A DNA stretch of 64,000 nt from Sedimentisphaera salicampi (GTDB taxonomy: Bacteria > Planctomycetota > Phycisphaerae > Sedimentisphaerales > Sedimentisphaeraceae). Made by a program: the position numbers and the translations under genes. The stretch spans positions 496,001-560,000 of the forward strand of contig NZ_CP021023.1 of the NCBI RefSeq assembly GCF_002117005.1, given 5' to 3'. The notes below the pieces were generated by a model. The model had not been told where the DNA came from and ran no database searches. It worked only from the letters and a program-made list of their open reading frames with translations. Positions within the stretch are counted from its first letter, which is position 1; the number at the start of each line of letters is the position of its first letter. This document shows, in pieces, positions 1-7,820 of this stretch.

Positions 1-423
1 GGTCAGCGGCAGGCTAAAATCAATCGTGCTGAAGGTGTAAAGCAAGAGTCTATAAGCCTCAGTGAAGGTGAGAAAATGAAGCGAATCAATGAGGCTGCCG
101 GAAGGGCTTCCGAGATCAAGCTCGTTGCTAAAGCCACATCCGAAGGTCTTAAGATGATTTCTACTGCAATCAACGAACCCGGCGGTTCTGATGCTGTTAA
201 CCTTCGTATTGCTGAGCAGTATATAGGGGAATTCGGCAGGCTCGCCAAAACTAACAACACAATGATAATACCAAGCGACCTTGCAGATATTTCAGGATTT
301 ATCAAAACTGCTTCAGAAGTGGTTAAAAACCAAAATTTTACTCCGAAAAATTCAGATAACCAGCAGAACCAAAGAAACAGAACCTCAAAGAAGAGCAGCT
401 CAGAGGGCGAAAATCAAGGATAA
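1..423 (+). CDS. SPFH/Band 7 (stomatin-like) protein, C-terminal part
   Basis: The gene enters from the left edge in frame 1, so its start and most of the SPFH domain are missing. The visible 140 residues are the tail of a prohibitin/stomatin/HflK-type membrane scaffold protein: a charged helix rich in Ala, Glu and Lys (AEGVKQ, then the GEKMKRINEAAG stretch), followed by a segment like the C-terminus of bacterial stomatin-like proteins (DAVNLRIAEQYI, LAKTNNTMIIPSDLAD). The last 35 residues are polar, rich in Asn, Gln and Ser, and probably disordered. Proteins of this family sit on the cytoplasmic membrane and organise microdomains or protease complexes. The stop lies 9 bp from the stop of the convergent radical SAM gene, with no clear terminator between them. 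Confidence 0.75.
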   Translation, partial: GQRQAKINRAEGVKQESISLSEGEKMKRINEAAGRASEIKLVAKATSEGLKMISTAINEPGGSDAVNLRIAEQYIGEFGRLAKTNNTMIIPSDLADISGFIKTASEVVKNQNFTPKNSDNQQNQRNRTSKKSSSEGENQG

Positions 424-432
424 GATTAATTT

Positions 433-1905
433 TCAAATCAGCTCTCCGGTAAGGCTTCTGAGCATATGGCCGGTAACTTTAACATCATAAAAACGGCCGA
501 GCTCTAATCTCTGCCTTACGCCTACGATTATCGGGTAGCTGCCCGGATGCCGCAAAAATGTTACGTTTCCCTCATGGGTTTCTGCAAGAAGGCCGTATAA
601 TCTATGGCCTTCGGGGAAAATTTTCTCGAGCATTGGAAGGTCTATTTCTTCTCGAATTTTTCGACTCCATGCGGAGTAAAGGTGTTTGTTTTTCCGAAGA
701 TATCTATCCCCAGCCACTTCATAGAGCCTTGTTCCCGGGAACGGAACAACCTGCCTTATGTTTATCCTGCGAACGAACAGATCTTTCTTGAGCATATCTT
801 TTAGGGCTTGAAAGTTCAGCTCAAGCGTTCGCTCCGATTCGCCTTCAAGGCCGAGCAGAATATTAATCCCGGGCAGGAGTGCGGGCATTCCATTATCTCC
901 ATAACTCCGCCCGCATTCGTTAATTATCTCTATCGCTTGAAGGGTATTCTCAGGAGAGCTGTTTAGGTTATTGAGGCGGTAAACCTCAGGGTCAAATGTT
1001 TCTGCGCCCATTGCAGCAGTGCTGCCGGGTGTTAGATATTTAACAAAAAGCTCAGTAAGCTCTTTGGTTACAAAAGCAGGGTTGGCATTGTCAATATGAA
1101 AAACCGAAGGCTCGAGAGCCTTTATTCCTGAGAGAAGCTGCTCTAACTTTTCGGGGCTTGATTTCATATAGCTGTAAATGCAGGACTGCTTGCCGAGCCT
1201 GAAGCGCGCTGCACCGTTTTGTGTTAATTTTTTAACCTCTTCAATAATCAGATCAGGCTCCCTCCAACAGAGCTGCTGCTTGAGAGGCTCGGTGCAGAAA
1301 GAACAGCCGCTCTGACGTGAGCACCCTCTGCCAGTTTCTATTTCGATAATTCTTTCAGCAGTTATTTGTTTGAGAACATCTGCCCCTTTTGTGAAAGCGG
1401 GCTGCATTTCTCTGTAGTCAGCAAATTTATATTCACGAATATGATCGAATATCCCTCTATCAGGCAGCTCAGCAGCAAATCCGCCCATTTGCTGAGTACC
1501 GATTGAAGCGGCAGGGCCTGTGAGTATTTTGGTGGCCTTGAGGGGTTTTAACAGTTTTGAAATTTCTTTGAGTCCGGCAGGCTGGGCTGAGAGGTATTTG
1601 CCCGGAGTTTGCAGGCCTGCAACAACAATAATCTGATCTGCAGAGCTGAGCAGCTGTTTCGCTTTTTCAGGGCTTCTGGTTCGGTTTAAAAGATCAATTC
1701 GTGTTTTAGCTGTTGGAGGATCGAGTTTGCTGGAAGTTAGCTTGATTTGCGCAGAAAAAATTCTCAAATCGTCTATTGTGAGATATTCCGCTTTACCTTT
1801 AAGCTCTCCGAAAACTATCCTTGGATGCGTACCTAAAAATGGAGGCACCCCAAGACCGGCAGGTTCGTCGGTATAACAGTCTATGATTACTCTTTTTCTT
1901 GCCAT
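433..1905 (-). CDS. Radical SAM protein with CX5CX2C cluster motif
   Basis: A 490-residue radical SAM enzyme. The iron-sulfur motif near residue 205 is GRGCSRQSGCSFC, giving CX5CX2C spacing instead of the usual CX3CX2C. The N-terminus (IDCYTDEPAGLGVPP) and the GCSFCTEP motif resemble an archaeal-type family that I associate with MJ1487; this is from memory. The last 40 residues look like a small TRAM-type beta barrel, which suggests RNA binding or tRNA modification, though that is not shown. I chose the ATG at 1905 because a longer reading would overlap queE by 49 bp, and conserved-looking sequence begins here. It is the last gene of an apparent operon, 8 bp after queE. The substrate is unknown. 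Confidence 0.75.
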   Translation of the reverse strand: MARKRVIIDCYTDEPAGLGVPPFLGTHPRIVFGELKGKAEYLTIDDLRIFSAQIKLTSSKLDPPTAKTRIDLLNRTRSPEKAKQLLSSADQIIVVAGLQTPGKYLSAQPAGLKEISKLLKPLKATKILTGPAASIGTQQMGGFAAELPDRGIFDHIREYKFADYREMQPAFTKGADVLKQITAERIIEIETGRGCSRQSGCSFCTEPLKQQLCWREPDLIIEEVKKLTQNGAARFRLGKQSCIYSYMKSSPEKLEQLLSGIKALEPSVFHIDNANPAFVTKELTELFVKYLTPGSTAAMGAETFDPEVYRLNNLNSSPENTLQAIEIINECGRSYGDNGMPALLPGINILLGLEGESERTLELNFQALKDMLKKDLFVRRINIRQVVPFPGTRLYEVAGDRYLRKNKHLYSAWSRKIREEIDLPMLEKIFPEGHRLYGLLAETHEGNVTFLRHPGSYPIIVGVRQRLELGRFYDVKVTGHMLRSLTGELI

Positions 1906-1913
1906 AAGAGCTT

Positions 1914-2579
1914 TTAAGCCCCTTTTCCGCCGCCGAATAAAACCAGCTGCAGACGCGGGCAAAAGGTGTATCCAAAACCAAGGCAGTATTGAGCCACTTC
2001 AGGAGCCTTGAGCTGATATTCTTCAAATGTAGAAGCCATTGGCATAAGCATCAAATCTGCCCTCCCAACCGCCGAAATCTCTTTCACTGCCCTGCCGGCT
2101 TCAAGCACATCCTGTAAATCAGATACTACGAATTTTATCTGAGAGGAATACTCCTCTATCAAACCTGAGATAATCTCGGGGTAGAAATGCTCGAAGTTTT
2201 TTTCTTCATCGTTCTGTGCGTTGCTAAGCTTCGGGCTTATGCTCATAAGATCCACTGCCAGATCACCTGCCGGCAGTATCCCGCTTGTTTCCAAGGTAAT
2301 ATGCGGGCTGATTGCTCGGAGACCGTAGCACAGATCAGCTAAATCCTCCTGTATTAACGGCTCGCCTCCAGTGATAACTACATTGCTGCCATCTCTTGCA
2401 TCAGCTCGGCGAAGAATTTGAGCAACGCTCATCTCTTCACCTGCATCAAAGGATTTGGCGTAATCAGTGTCGCACCAAGGGCAGTTCACCGGGCAGCCTG
2501 CTGTGCGAATAAACAGCGATGGAACACCTGCAAGACGCCCTTCCCCTTGGATAGAATAGAATATTTCACTGATTTTCAT
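1914..2579 (-). CDS. queE: 7-carboxy-7-deazaguanine synthase
   Basis: QueE is a radical SAM enzyme that contracts 6-carboxytetrahydropterin to 7-carboxy-7-deazaguanine in the queuosine/preQ0 pathway. The 221-residue length is normal. The N-terminal IFYSIQGEG motif is typical of the family, followed by the CX3CX2C cluster motif CPVNCPWC and D-T-D at about residue 36. GGEP (VITGGEPLIQ) near residue 70 is also a family feature. The start overlaps the end of the upstream lipoprotein gene by 14 bp, so translation is probably coupled. No queC, queD or queF is seen in this window; the only companion is the downstream radical SAM gene. Confidence 0.9.
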   Translation of the reverse strand: MKISEIFYSIQGEGRLAGVPSLFIRTAGCPVNCPWCDTDYAKSFDAGEEMSVAQILRRADARDGSNVVITGGEPLIQEDLADLCYGLRAISPHITLETSGILPAGDLAVDLMSISPKLSNAQNDEEKNFEHFYPEIISGLIEEYSSQIKFVVSDLQDVLEAGRAVKEISAVGRADLMLMPMASTFEEYQLKAPEVAQYCLGFGYTFCPRLQLVLFGGGKGA

Positions 2580-3159
2580 TTATGCGTGCCTTAACAGATT
2601 TTGAGATAAACCGGGCAGCCTCTGGAAAGATTTGCTCTAAACATTGCTCCCAAGAATCAATAGCATTTTTCTCATCAGTTTCAAGAATCGGTTTTTTTGC
2701 TCTGAATGTTTTTGAACTTACCGGATCGGCGTTTCTTGTCGATATGAATATCTTCAGTTCTATTACAGCTTCCGGTTTCAGAGAGTTTACAAAATTAGCA
2801 TAAAATTCGTTAATTATGCCGGTGATAATATACTCGCTCTTTACATTATCGGGCTGAACATTGAATCCGCTTGAATCAAGCCATTGGGTTAGACGGTTTT
2901 CAACCATTGAACTTTTGGGTGAAATGAATTTTCTGTAATGATCTATTTCATAAACGCCTTCCGCTTTTCTGTATGTAAAGTTTTTGTAATCAAAAGCATC
3001 TGCTGTATGGAAATGCCCAATATTTATCGGAACTTGCGGAGCATCAGCGATGCTTTCAGGAAGGTCCGGTTCAAGCAGATACAAATCTTTTACGCTCATT
3101 GTTTCGTTTGCGCACCCGCAAATAAAGACGAATGTAAGAATAATAATCAAGTGTCTCAT
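2566..3159 (-). CDS. PqiC-like ABC transport auxiliary lipoprotein
   Basis: A 197-residue lipoprotein: a short hydrophobic signal ending in the lipobox-like ICGC, with Cys16 as the probable lipidated residue, followed by a periplasmic domain of the PqiC/LptE-like auxiliary type (YLLEPDLPE start, YIITGIINEFYANF strand). Such proteins partner MCE-domain proteins in lipid transport between the inner and outer membranes. Its ATG overlaps the stop of the MCE gene in an ATGA arrangement, which supports a functional pair. The permease and ATPase that normally complete such a transporter are not next to it. The family call rests mainly on context and overall pattern. Confidence 0.65.
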   Translation of the reverse strand: MRHLIIILTFVFICGCANETMSVKDLYLLEPDLPESIADAPQVPINIGHFHTADAFDYKNFTYRKAEGVYEIDHYRKFISPKSSMVENRLTQWLDSSGFNVQPDNVKSEYIITGIINEFYANFVNSLKPEAVIELKIFISTRNADPVSSKTFRAKKPILETDEKNAIDSWEQCLEQIFPEAARFISKSVKARINENQ

Positions 3160-4244
3160 TTTAGTACCTCAGACTTTTCAGGAGGATTAGAAAAAATCAC
3201 CGTAGAAGGCTGCTGATTTATCTTCTCGGCGGTATCATTTAGTTTATCTGTAAGTCTCTTGCTGTTGTCGATAAGCTTTTCAATGCTGCGTGAATTTGAT
3301 GCTGCCATCGTTCTTATACGGGTAAGGGTGTTTCTGAGTTCTTGGAGAAGCTCCGGAACAGTAACGCTTTCAGTCTGGGACTCTTTATATTCTAAAAGTA
3401 CGTTTGCATTATTGCAGAGCTCGTCGAAAGAGGCAACACCTTTATCAAACTCATTTGCGGATGCCTGAATTTTTTCAAGGGTGTCAATAGCAGAGTTCTG
3501 AAGCTCTTTTAATTCTCCCGCTTTCAAAGACTCATCTAAATCCGCAATAAGATTCCTTGCATTCTCTGAAGTACTGGTTAAATCTTCTGTGAGAGTGATA
3601 AAATTATCTGAAAGTTCTTTTATCCTCGCATCATCAATAGCCTGATTGGTTTTGGCGAGAAGCGAATTAAGCTCGTCAGAAATATTCCCGAACTCTACTT
3701 TAGAGAACTCTTTCATTATATCCTCAGCCTTGGAAAGAAAGCTGTTCATCATACTTTCAGTTGAAGGGATACATTTATATTCCGGCTCCCAGGAATACTC
3801 CAAAACGGGATAGTCTTCTGCTGGAGTGAAATAATCAACATCAAGAAAGGAGATTCCCGTAATGCCCTGCGCAGTTACGCGAACACGGAGATTAGTTTCG
3901 GAAAGATTGTCTTTATCCAGAAGGCTTTCAGGGGCTTTTTGCGGGTCCACAGCAGTTACAACGCGAACATATTTGCCGTATTTATTTATCTGCTCGTCTT
4001 TGAGCTGTCTGCTGTAAACCTTGGAGGCAAGATCTATGCTTTCAACTCTGCCAATCTCAACGCCTCTGTATTTCAGTGGCGAGCCAACACTTAATCCCTG
4101 AATGGACTCATCAAAATAAGACTCCATCCGAATCTTCTTGGCGCCCACAGCTCCTGTGCCAAATACCACAACCCCTACAACAAGCAGCAGCGCTGCTGTT
4201 AATAAGAAAAGCCCTATGTTAAAATAATTCGGCTCCCTCGACAT
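3156..4244 (-). CDS. MCE-domain (MlaD/PqiB-like) lipid transport protein
   Basis: A 362-residue protein with one N-terminal membrane segment (about residues 10-32), a single MCE domain (pattern GLSVGSPLKYRGVEIGRV at about residues 50-67, then VRVTAQGITGISFLDV) and a long helical C-terminal half with heptad-like stretches (about residues 165-350). MCE proteins of the Mla/Pqi/Yeb type form hexameric rings in the periplasm that move phospholipids between membranes. The start has a good GGGAG Shine-Dalgarno. It is the first gene of the run MCE-PqiC-queE-radical SAM. No MlaE-type permease or MlaF-type ATPase lies beside it, so those would have to be encoded elsewhere. Confidence 0.85.
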   Translation of the reverse strand: MSREPNYFNIGLFLLTAALLLVVGVVVFGTGAVGAKKIRMESYFDESIQGLSVGSPLKYRGVEIGRVESIDLASKVYSRQLKDEQINKYGKYVRVVTAVDPQKAPESLLDKDNLSETNLRVRVTAQGITGISFLDVDYFTPAEDYPVLEYSWEPEYKCIPSTESMMNSFLSKAEDIMKEFSKVEFGNISDELNSLLAKTNQAIDDARIKELSDNFITLTEDLTSTSENARNLIADLDESLKAGELKELQNSAIDTLEKIQASANEFDKGVASFDELCNNANVLLEYKESQTESVTVPELLQELRNTLTRIRTMAASNSRSIEKLIDNSKRLTDKLNDTAEKINQQPSTVIFSNPPEKSEVLK

Positions 4245-4358
4245 ATCTCCCTCAGCTTATAAACTTAACTTCACGTTCTCGGAAACACGGGGATTTATAC
4301 TAAAGTTTACTTTCTAATTTGCAATAACTTTTTTAGTTTTAAGCAATATATTAACCAT

Positions 4359-4390
4359 AAAAAAACAGCGATGCAAGTCTGCACCGCTGT
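4359..4390 (-). terminator. Rho-independent terminator after rpsD
   Basis: On the minus strand an ACAGCG...CGCTGT stem, extended by TGCA/TGCA pairing, is followed by seven T. It lies 27 bp beyond the rpsD stop codon. Confidence 0.8.
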
Positions 4391-4416
4391 CCGAAAGTCT
4401 TTTTTAAGCTGAAAGC

Positions 4417-5031
4417 CTAAAGCGTGTAAAACTCAATAATCTTTGAGAAGTCCACATCAAATGGAAGACGGACTTCATCAAATTCAGGAAGCCTTGTGAT
4501 GGAGGCCTTCATATTACCAGTGTCTGAGGCAATCCATTCAGGCACTGAGAGCCCGAGCGAACCGGCCTCTTCTGCGGCCTGCTGAACGAACTTTTTGCTT
4601 CTTTCTTTAACCTCGATCACATCGCCCGGCTTCACTCTAACCGATGGAATATCAACCCTGCGGCCGTTGAGTCTGAAATGTGCGTGAGATACCATCTGTC
4701 TGGCCTGCCAAATAGTTCTTGCCCAGCGAAGCCTGCGTACTACATTATCAAGCCTTGTTTCCAGAAGTGTCTGGAAGACTTTATCTGAGGCATCCTTGGA
4801 AGATTCAGCCAGTTTCATATACCTTCTAAGCTGGTTGTTCTTCACATTGTAGTAGTAGGCGATTTTCTGCTTTTCTTTAAGCTGAACGCCGTAAAGAGTA
4901 GGCTTCTGCCTCCTGTAGCCGTGCGCTCCCGGGCGGTTGGTTTTCTTCGGGCTAACGTGCTTGGGCGTTTCCGCTACCGGCACACCAAGAGCCCTGCTGA
5001 GCTTTACTTTTGGTCCTGTATAATTTCCCAT
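4417..5031 (-). CDS. rpsD: 30S ribosomal protein S4
   Basis: S4 binds the 5' domain of 16S rRNA early in small-subunit assembly. The 204-residue protein has the usual start MGNYTGPKVKLSRALGVP, the central S4 RNA-binding fold (RLDNVVRRL, HFRLNGRRVDIPS, KPGDVIEV) and the normal C-terminus. It lacks the N-terminal four-cysteine zinc knuckle, so it is the zinc-free form. The ATG at 5031 is fixed by an AAGGAG Shine-Dalgarno nine bases upstream. The gene stands alone instead of lying in an rpsM-rpsK-rpsD-rpoA operon. A structured leader and a terminator frame it as a single transcription unit, consistent with autogenous control. Confidence 0.97.
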   Translation of the reverse strand: MGNYTGPKVKLSRALGVPVAETPKHVSPKKTNRPGAHGYRRQKPTLYGVQLKEKQKIAYYYNVKNNQLRRYMKLAESSKDASDKVFQTLLETRLDNVVRRLRWARTIWQARQMVSHAHFRLNGRRVDIPSVRVKPGDVIEVKERSKKFVQQAAEEAGSLGLSVPEWIASDTGNMKASITRLPEFDEVRLPFDVDFSKIIEFYTL

Positions 5032-5040
5032 AAATTCAAT

Positions 5041-5115
5041 CTCCTTCAAGATAAGTTCTGCTTACGGGCGGGAAGCCCTTTTCTAATTCAGCCGTTTTTT
5101 CTCGGAGCAGAACTT
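5041..5115 (-). promoter_or_regulatory. Structured rpsD leader, candidate S4-binding regulatory RNA
   Basis: Directly upstream of rpsD, a perfect 10-bp stem (5106-5115 with 5053-5062; AAGTTCTGCT pairing with AGCAGAACTT) encloses 43 nt. These contain two smaller hairpins, a CCG/CGG stem and a GGGC-N5-GCCC stem, giving a three-way-junction-like fold. The Shine-Dalgarno (5041-5046) begins only 6 nt after the closing stem. The pairing is visible in the sequence; binding by S4 is inferred from the known autoregulation of S4 in other bacteria. Confidence 0.5.
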
Positions 5116-5217
5116 CCGATTACTTCGGCACAACGAAAAAGAGGATTTTATTATTTAACCAAGGAAAAACAAGCATTTTTTTGAAAAAATAACAGATTGA
5201 AACGCCCTACTGGCTTT

Positions 5218-7548
5218 TTAAAGGCAGCCTGAACCGATGCAGCTGAGCCACCTGTCAGAGAAAATGAGCAGATCATTCAAATTAACCTCTGAGTCTCCAT
5301 TAAAATCACCTAAATAATTTTCCGTCTGGTCTGCATCTCTCCATTTTTCGGAGATCAGGAAGTAATCCTGCATATCCACTGCGCCGTCCGGCTGGCCGGC
5401 AGGGCCTGATATATCCGCCTTAAGGCAATGCTCTGAGAAAGCTTCGAAAACCTGAAATTCATAAATTCGAACCGCCGGGTCTGTCCCCTGTGTCGGGGCG
5501 GTTATGTGCAGCCTTACGAAACGTATCCTTTTAGGCTCATCTAAAACTGCTCTGGTTATACTGCCTGAATTCTCTTCAATGCAGAGAATATCCTCCCATC
5601 CGCCTTGTCCATCTTGATTTGCCTGAATACAGAAATCGCTTGTATTCCAGCTTTGATATTCGCCTCCAGCTGCGGCATGGGCAATCACAAATGTGTCCAC
5701 ATCGTAATAATCGCCCAAATCAACTGTAAGCCAATGAGGCTCTATGCGTCCTGAACTGGCGCACCATTTACTGTTGCTTCGAAGAGAACCGTCAACCGCC
5801 AGTGCGGGGTGTTCTCCGCTGATATAGCTGTCTGCAGTAACTTGCTTATTCAATGCCAGATTTGACCGCTCATGCGGGAAGTTTTCCGGGTTGGAAACAT
5901 TAAGTTTGAACATCTTCTCCTTTACAGTTCCGCAAGAATTCGTGCAGACTGCGGTATAAACACCCGAATGCATCAGCAAAGCAGGCTCGAAAGTGATGCT
6001 TTTCTCGGAAGATGTAAATCCGTTAGGCCCTTTCCAGCTGCAATGTACTGCGTCAGTTTGAGCCTTAAAACTTACTGCATCCCCCACCTCTGCATAGCAG
6101 ACAGAGGATTGAGCCCAATCACTGCTGCCTGTTTTTACCAAAGGGGTAATAGAATGTACCGGGCATCTGTTTGTAATCTTCAGAGAGGAAGCCCTGTTAC
6201 CCCATCCTTCATAGTTTAAGCAATTATCGCTGAGAGATTTAGTGAGCGTTTCGCCGCTGAAATTGCCGGCATCGTACAACTTGACAGAACAATTATCTTC
6301 CAGAAGAAAAGAGGAAACAGAATTATTCAATACTCCGCGGAATTTCAGGTCATCAAGTGAATAGCTGCCGTAATCAAGCCCTAGAGACCACCCCTGATAG
6401 CCGCAGCTGTCAAAAAGAACAGCAGGATAAAACTGGGCTGCGCCTCCCTGAGTCCTGGCGAGAGTCCAATACGCTCTTGCAGCAGAGGCTTGGTCTATAA
6501 GGTCGTCAGTGAAATCCCCGCTAGTGCTGCTCCAGTCTTCTGGATATCGTCCTTCGGTTTTACAGTTATCGTGAAGAAATCTCAGATAGCCGGCTGCAAG
6601 ATTTATCCATCTTTGATTTTGATCAACCTCATAAAGATCAACAAATGCATTTGTCATATCATGTCCGCCCCATTTGCCGGTTTGATGTAGGGCATTAGTA
6701 CGAGCGTTTATCATTTCAGTTTCAAGTGCATAAGCCATATTCTTGGCCTGCCTCAGGTATTGCTGGTCATCGGTGATCTTATAAAGCTCAACAGCCGCCT
6801 GCAGAAATGGTGCAGTGTCATATCCGAGCTTAACATAATCTAAAGTGCCGTTACAATGCACGCCTTCATAAAATGTGCCCCTATCAGACTGTAAACCATA
6901 GTCAAGCGCCCACTGATATATTCTAAGCCCGTTTTGGAGGTATTCGGCTTTGGATGTTTTACTGTAGAGCACTAAATTTGCAAGGCATACCGGAGCTGTT
7001 GAGCATGTTCTTGTTCCGCAAGTGTTAGATTCGTGCCAGCGAATCCCGCCGCTTGGAGTGTTTGCAGTGCCGTTTTCGAATTCCATAATAAAATCCATAG
7101 CCTGCTCAGATCGCTGAATATATACATCATTTCCGGTAATATCATAGAGCTCGAGCATTGCAAGAACAATCCATGCGTTATCATCTGTATATCTATCCCC
7201 GCAGCCGCCTGCTGAAGCATTATAAGCAGAAAGCCCGCCTGAGGTGCACCAGTAGTTTGTCTGGATTAAATCCGCAAGGGCTTCTGCTTCAGCAAGATAG
7301 CTCTGATCAACCCTTGCCGCTGCTGCTAAAGCTCCGAAAACGATCCCCTGCCCCCATGCATACGCAGAAGTCCTGTCAGATAGCGTTTTGCAGTATAGGC
7401 CGTTTGGAAGTCTGAAATCGCCCTTGATTTTTTTCATACTTTCCTGACCCCATTCGCGGAGCCTGCTCTTTTTGAGTGCAAACGCTTCATCACAAAGCAG
7501 ATTGACTGAAGCAAAAAAGATAAAACCTGTTAAGATGACTTTTTTCAT
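5218..7548 (-). CDS. Secreted GH76-type glycosidase with crystallin, Ig, F5/8C and dockerin-like modules
   Basis: A 776-residue exported enzyme with a signal peptide (about residues 1-24). Residues 30-370 form an alpha/alpha toroid like GH76 alpha-1,6-mannanases, with the paired aspartates D122-D123 in YTDDNAW as probable catalytic residues. It continues with a beta/gamma-crystallin-like module (about 375-465, LYDAGNFSGE), an Ig-like domain (about 470-555), an F5/8 type C (CBM32-like) sugar-binding domain (about 565-700, ALNKQVTADS, WLTVDLGDYYDV) and a dockerin-like tail with two calcium-loop repeats (DFNGDSEVNLND). It probably cleaves mannan-like or related glycans outside the cell. GH76-like unsaturated glucuronyl hydrolase folds are an alternative. 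It stands alone, with rpsD downstream. Confidence 0.75.
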   Translation of the reverse strand: MKKVILTGFIFFASVNLLCDEAFALKKSRLREWGQESMKKIKGDFRLPNGLYCKTLSDRTSAYAWGQGIVFGALAAAARVDQSYLAEAEALADLIQTNYWCTSGGLSAYNASAGGCGDRYTDDNAWIVLAMLELYDITGNDVYIQRSEQAMDFIMEFENGTANTPSGGIRWHESNTCGTRTCSTAPVCLANLVLYSKTSKAEYLQNGLRIYQWALDYGLQSDRGTFYEGVHCNGTLDYVKLGYDTAPFLQAAVELYKITDDQQYLRQAKNMAYALETEMINARTNALHQTGKWGGHDMTNAFVDLYEVDQNQRWINLAAGYLRFLHDNCKTEGRYPEDWSSTSGDFTDDLIDQASAARAYWTLARTQGGAAQFYPAVLFDSCGYQGWSLGLDYGSYSLDDLKFRGVLNNSVSSFLLEDNCSVKLYDAGNFSGETLTKSLSDNCLNYEGWGNRASSLKITNRCPVHSITPLVKTGSSDWAQSSVCYAEVGDAVSFKAQTDAVHCSWKGPNGFTSSEKSITFEPALLMHSGVYTAVCTNSCGTVKEKMFKLNVSNPENFPHERSNLALNKQVTADSYISGEHPALAVDGSLRSNSKWCASSGRIEPHWLTVDLGDYYDVDTFVIAHAAAGGEYQSWNTSDFCIQANQDGQGGWEDILCIEENSGSITRAVLDEPKRIRFVRLHITAPTQGTDPAVRIYEFQVFEAFSEHCLKADISGPAGQPDGAVDMQDYFLISEKWRDADQTENYLGDFNGDSEVNLNDLLIFSDRWLSCIGSGCL

Positions 7549-7718
7549 TCATAACCCTGCTGTTATCAGTAATAATTAAGTGCAATTATCAACAAATACA
7601 AAAAACACTGGCAAGCTGTTCTTTGAAATGTTAAATGTAAGCTTCCCGTTTCATCCGTAATTGAGCTTGGTGTATTGTTATGTTGTTTATAACAGGCATT
7701 CTAGCGATAAGCTCATTT

Positions 7719-7763
7719 TTGACAAATATAATTATTATATTAGAATTGCGTTCTCGGCGAACG
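7719..7763 (+). promoter_or_regulatory. Promoter of the sodium-solute symporter gene with start-site palindrome
   Basis: A -35 TTGACA (7719-7724), a 16-bp spacer and a -10 TAGAAT (7741-7746) make a near-consensus sigma-70 promoter. An inverted repeat CGTTC-N5-GAACG (7749-7763) lies on the expected transcription start and could be an operator. The rest of the 272-bp gap between 7549 and 7820 shows no other clear element apart from a short reading frame at 7772. Confidence 0.55.
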
Positions 7764-7820
7764 AGGTAATTATGTGTCTACGACTGCTTTATTGTTTAAT
7801 TCGGGGGCATTCAGCTTTAT

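Noticed and set aside
1906-1962. Longer N-terminus of the radical SAM protein
   Set aside because: It would overlap queE by 49 bp, and the added residues are basic and unlike the family start.
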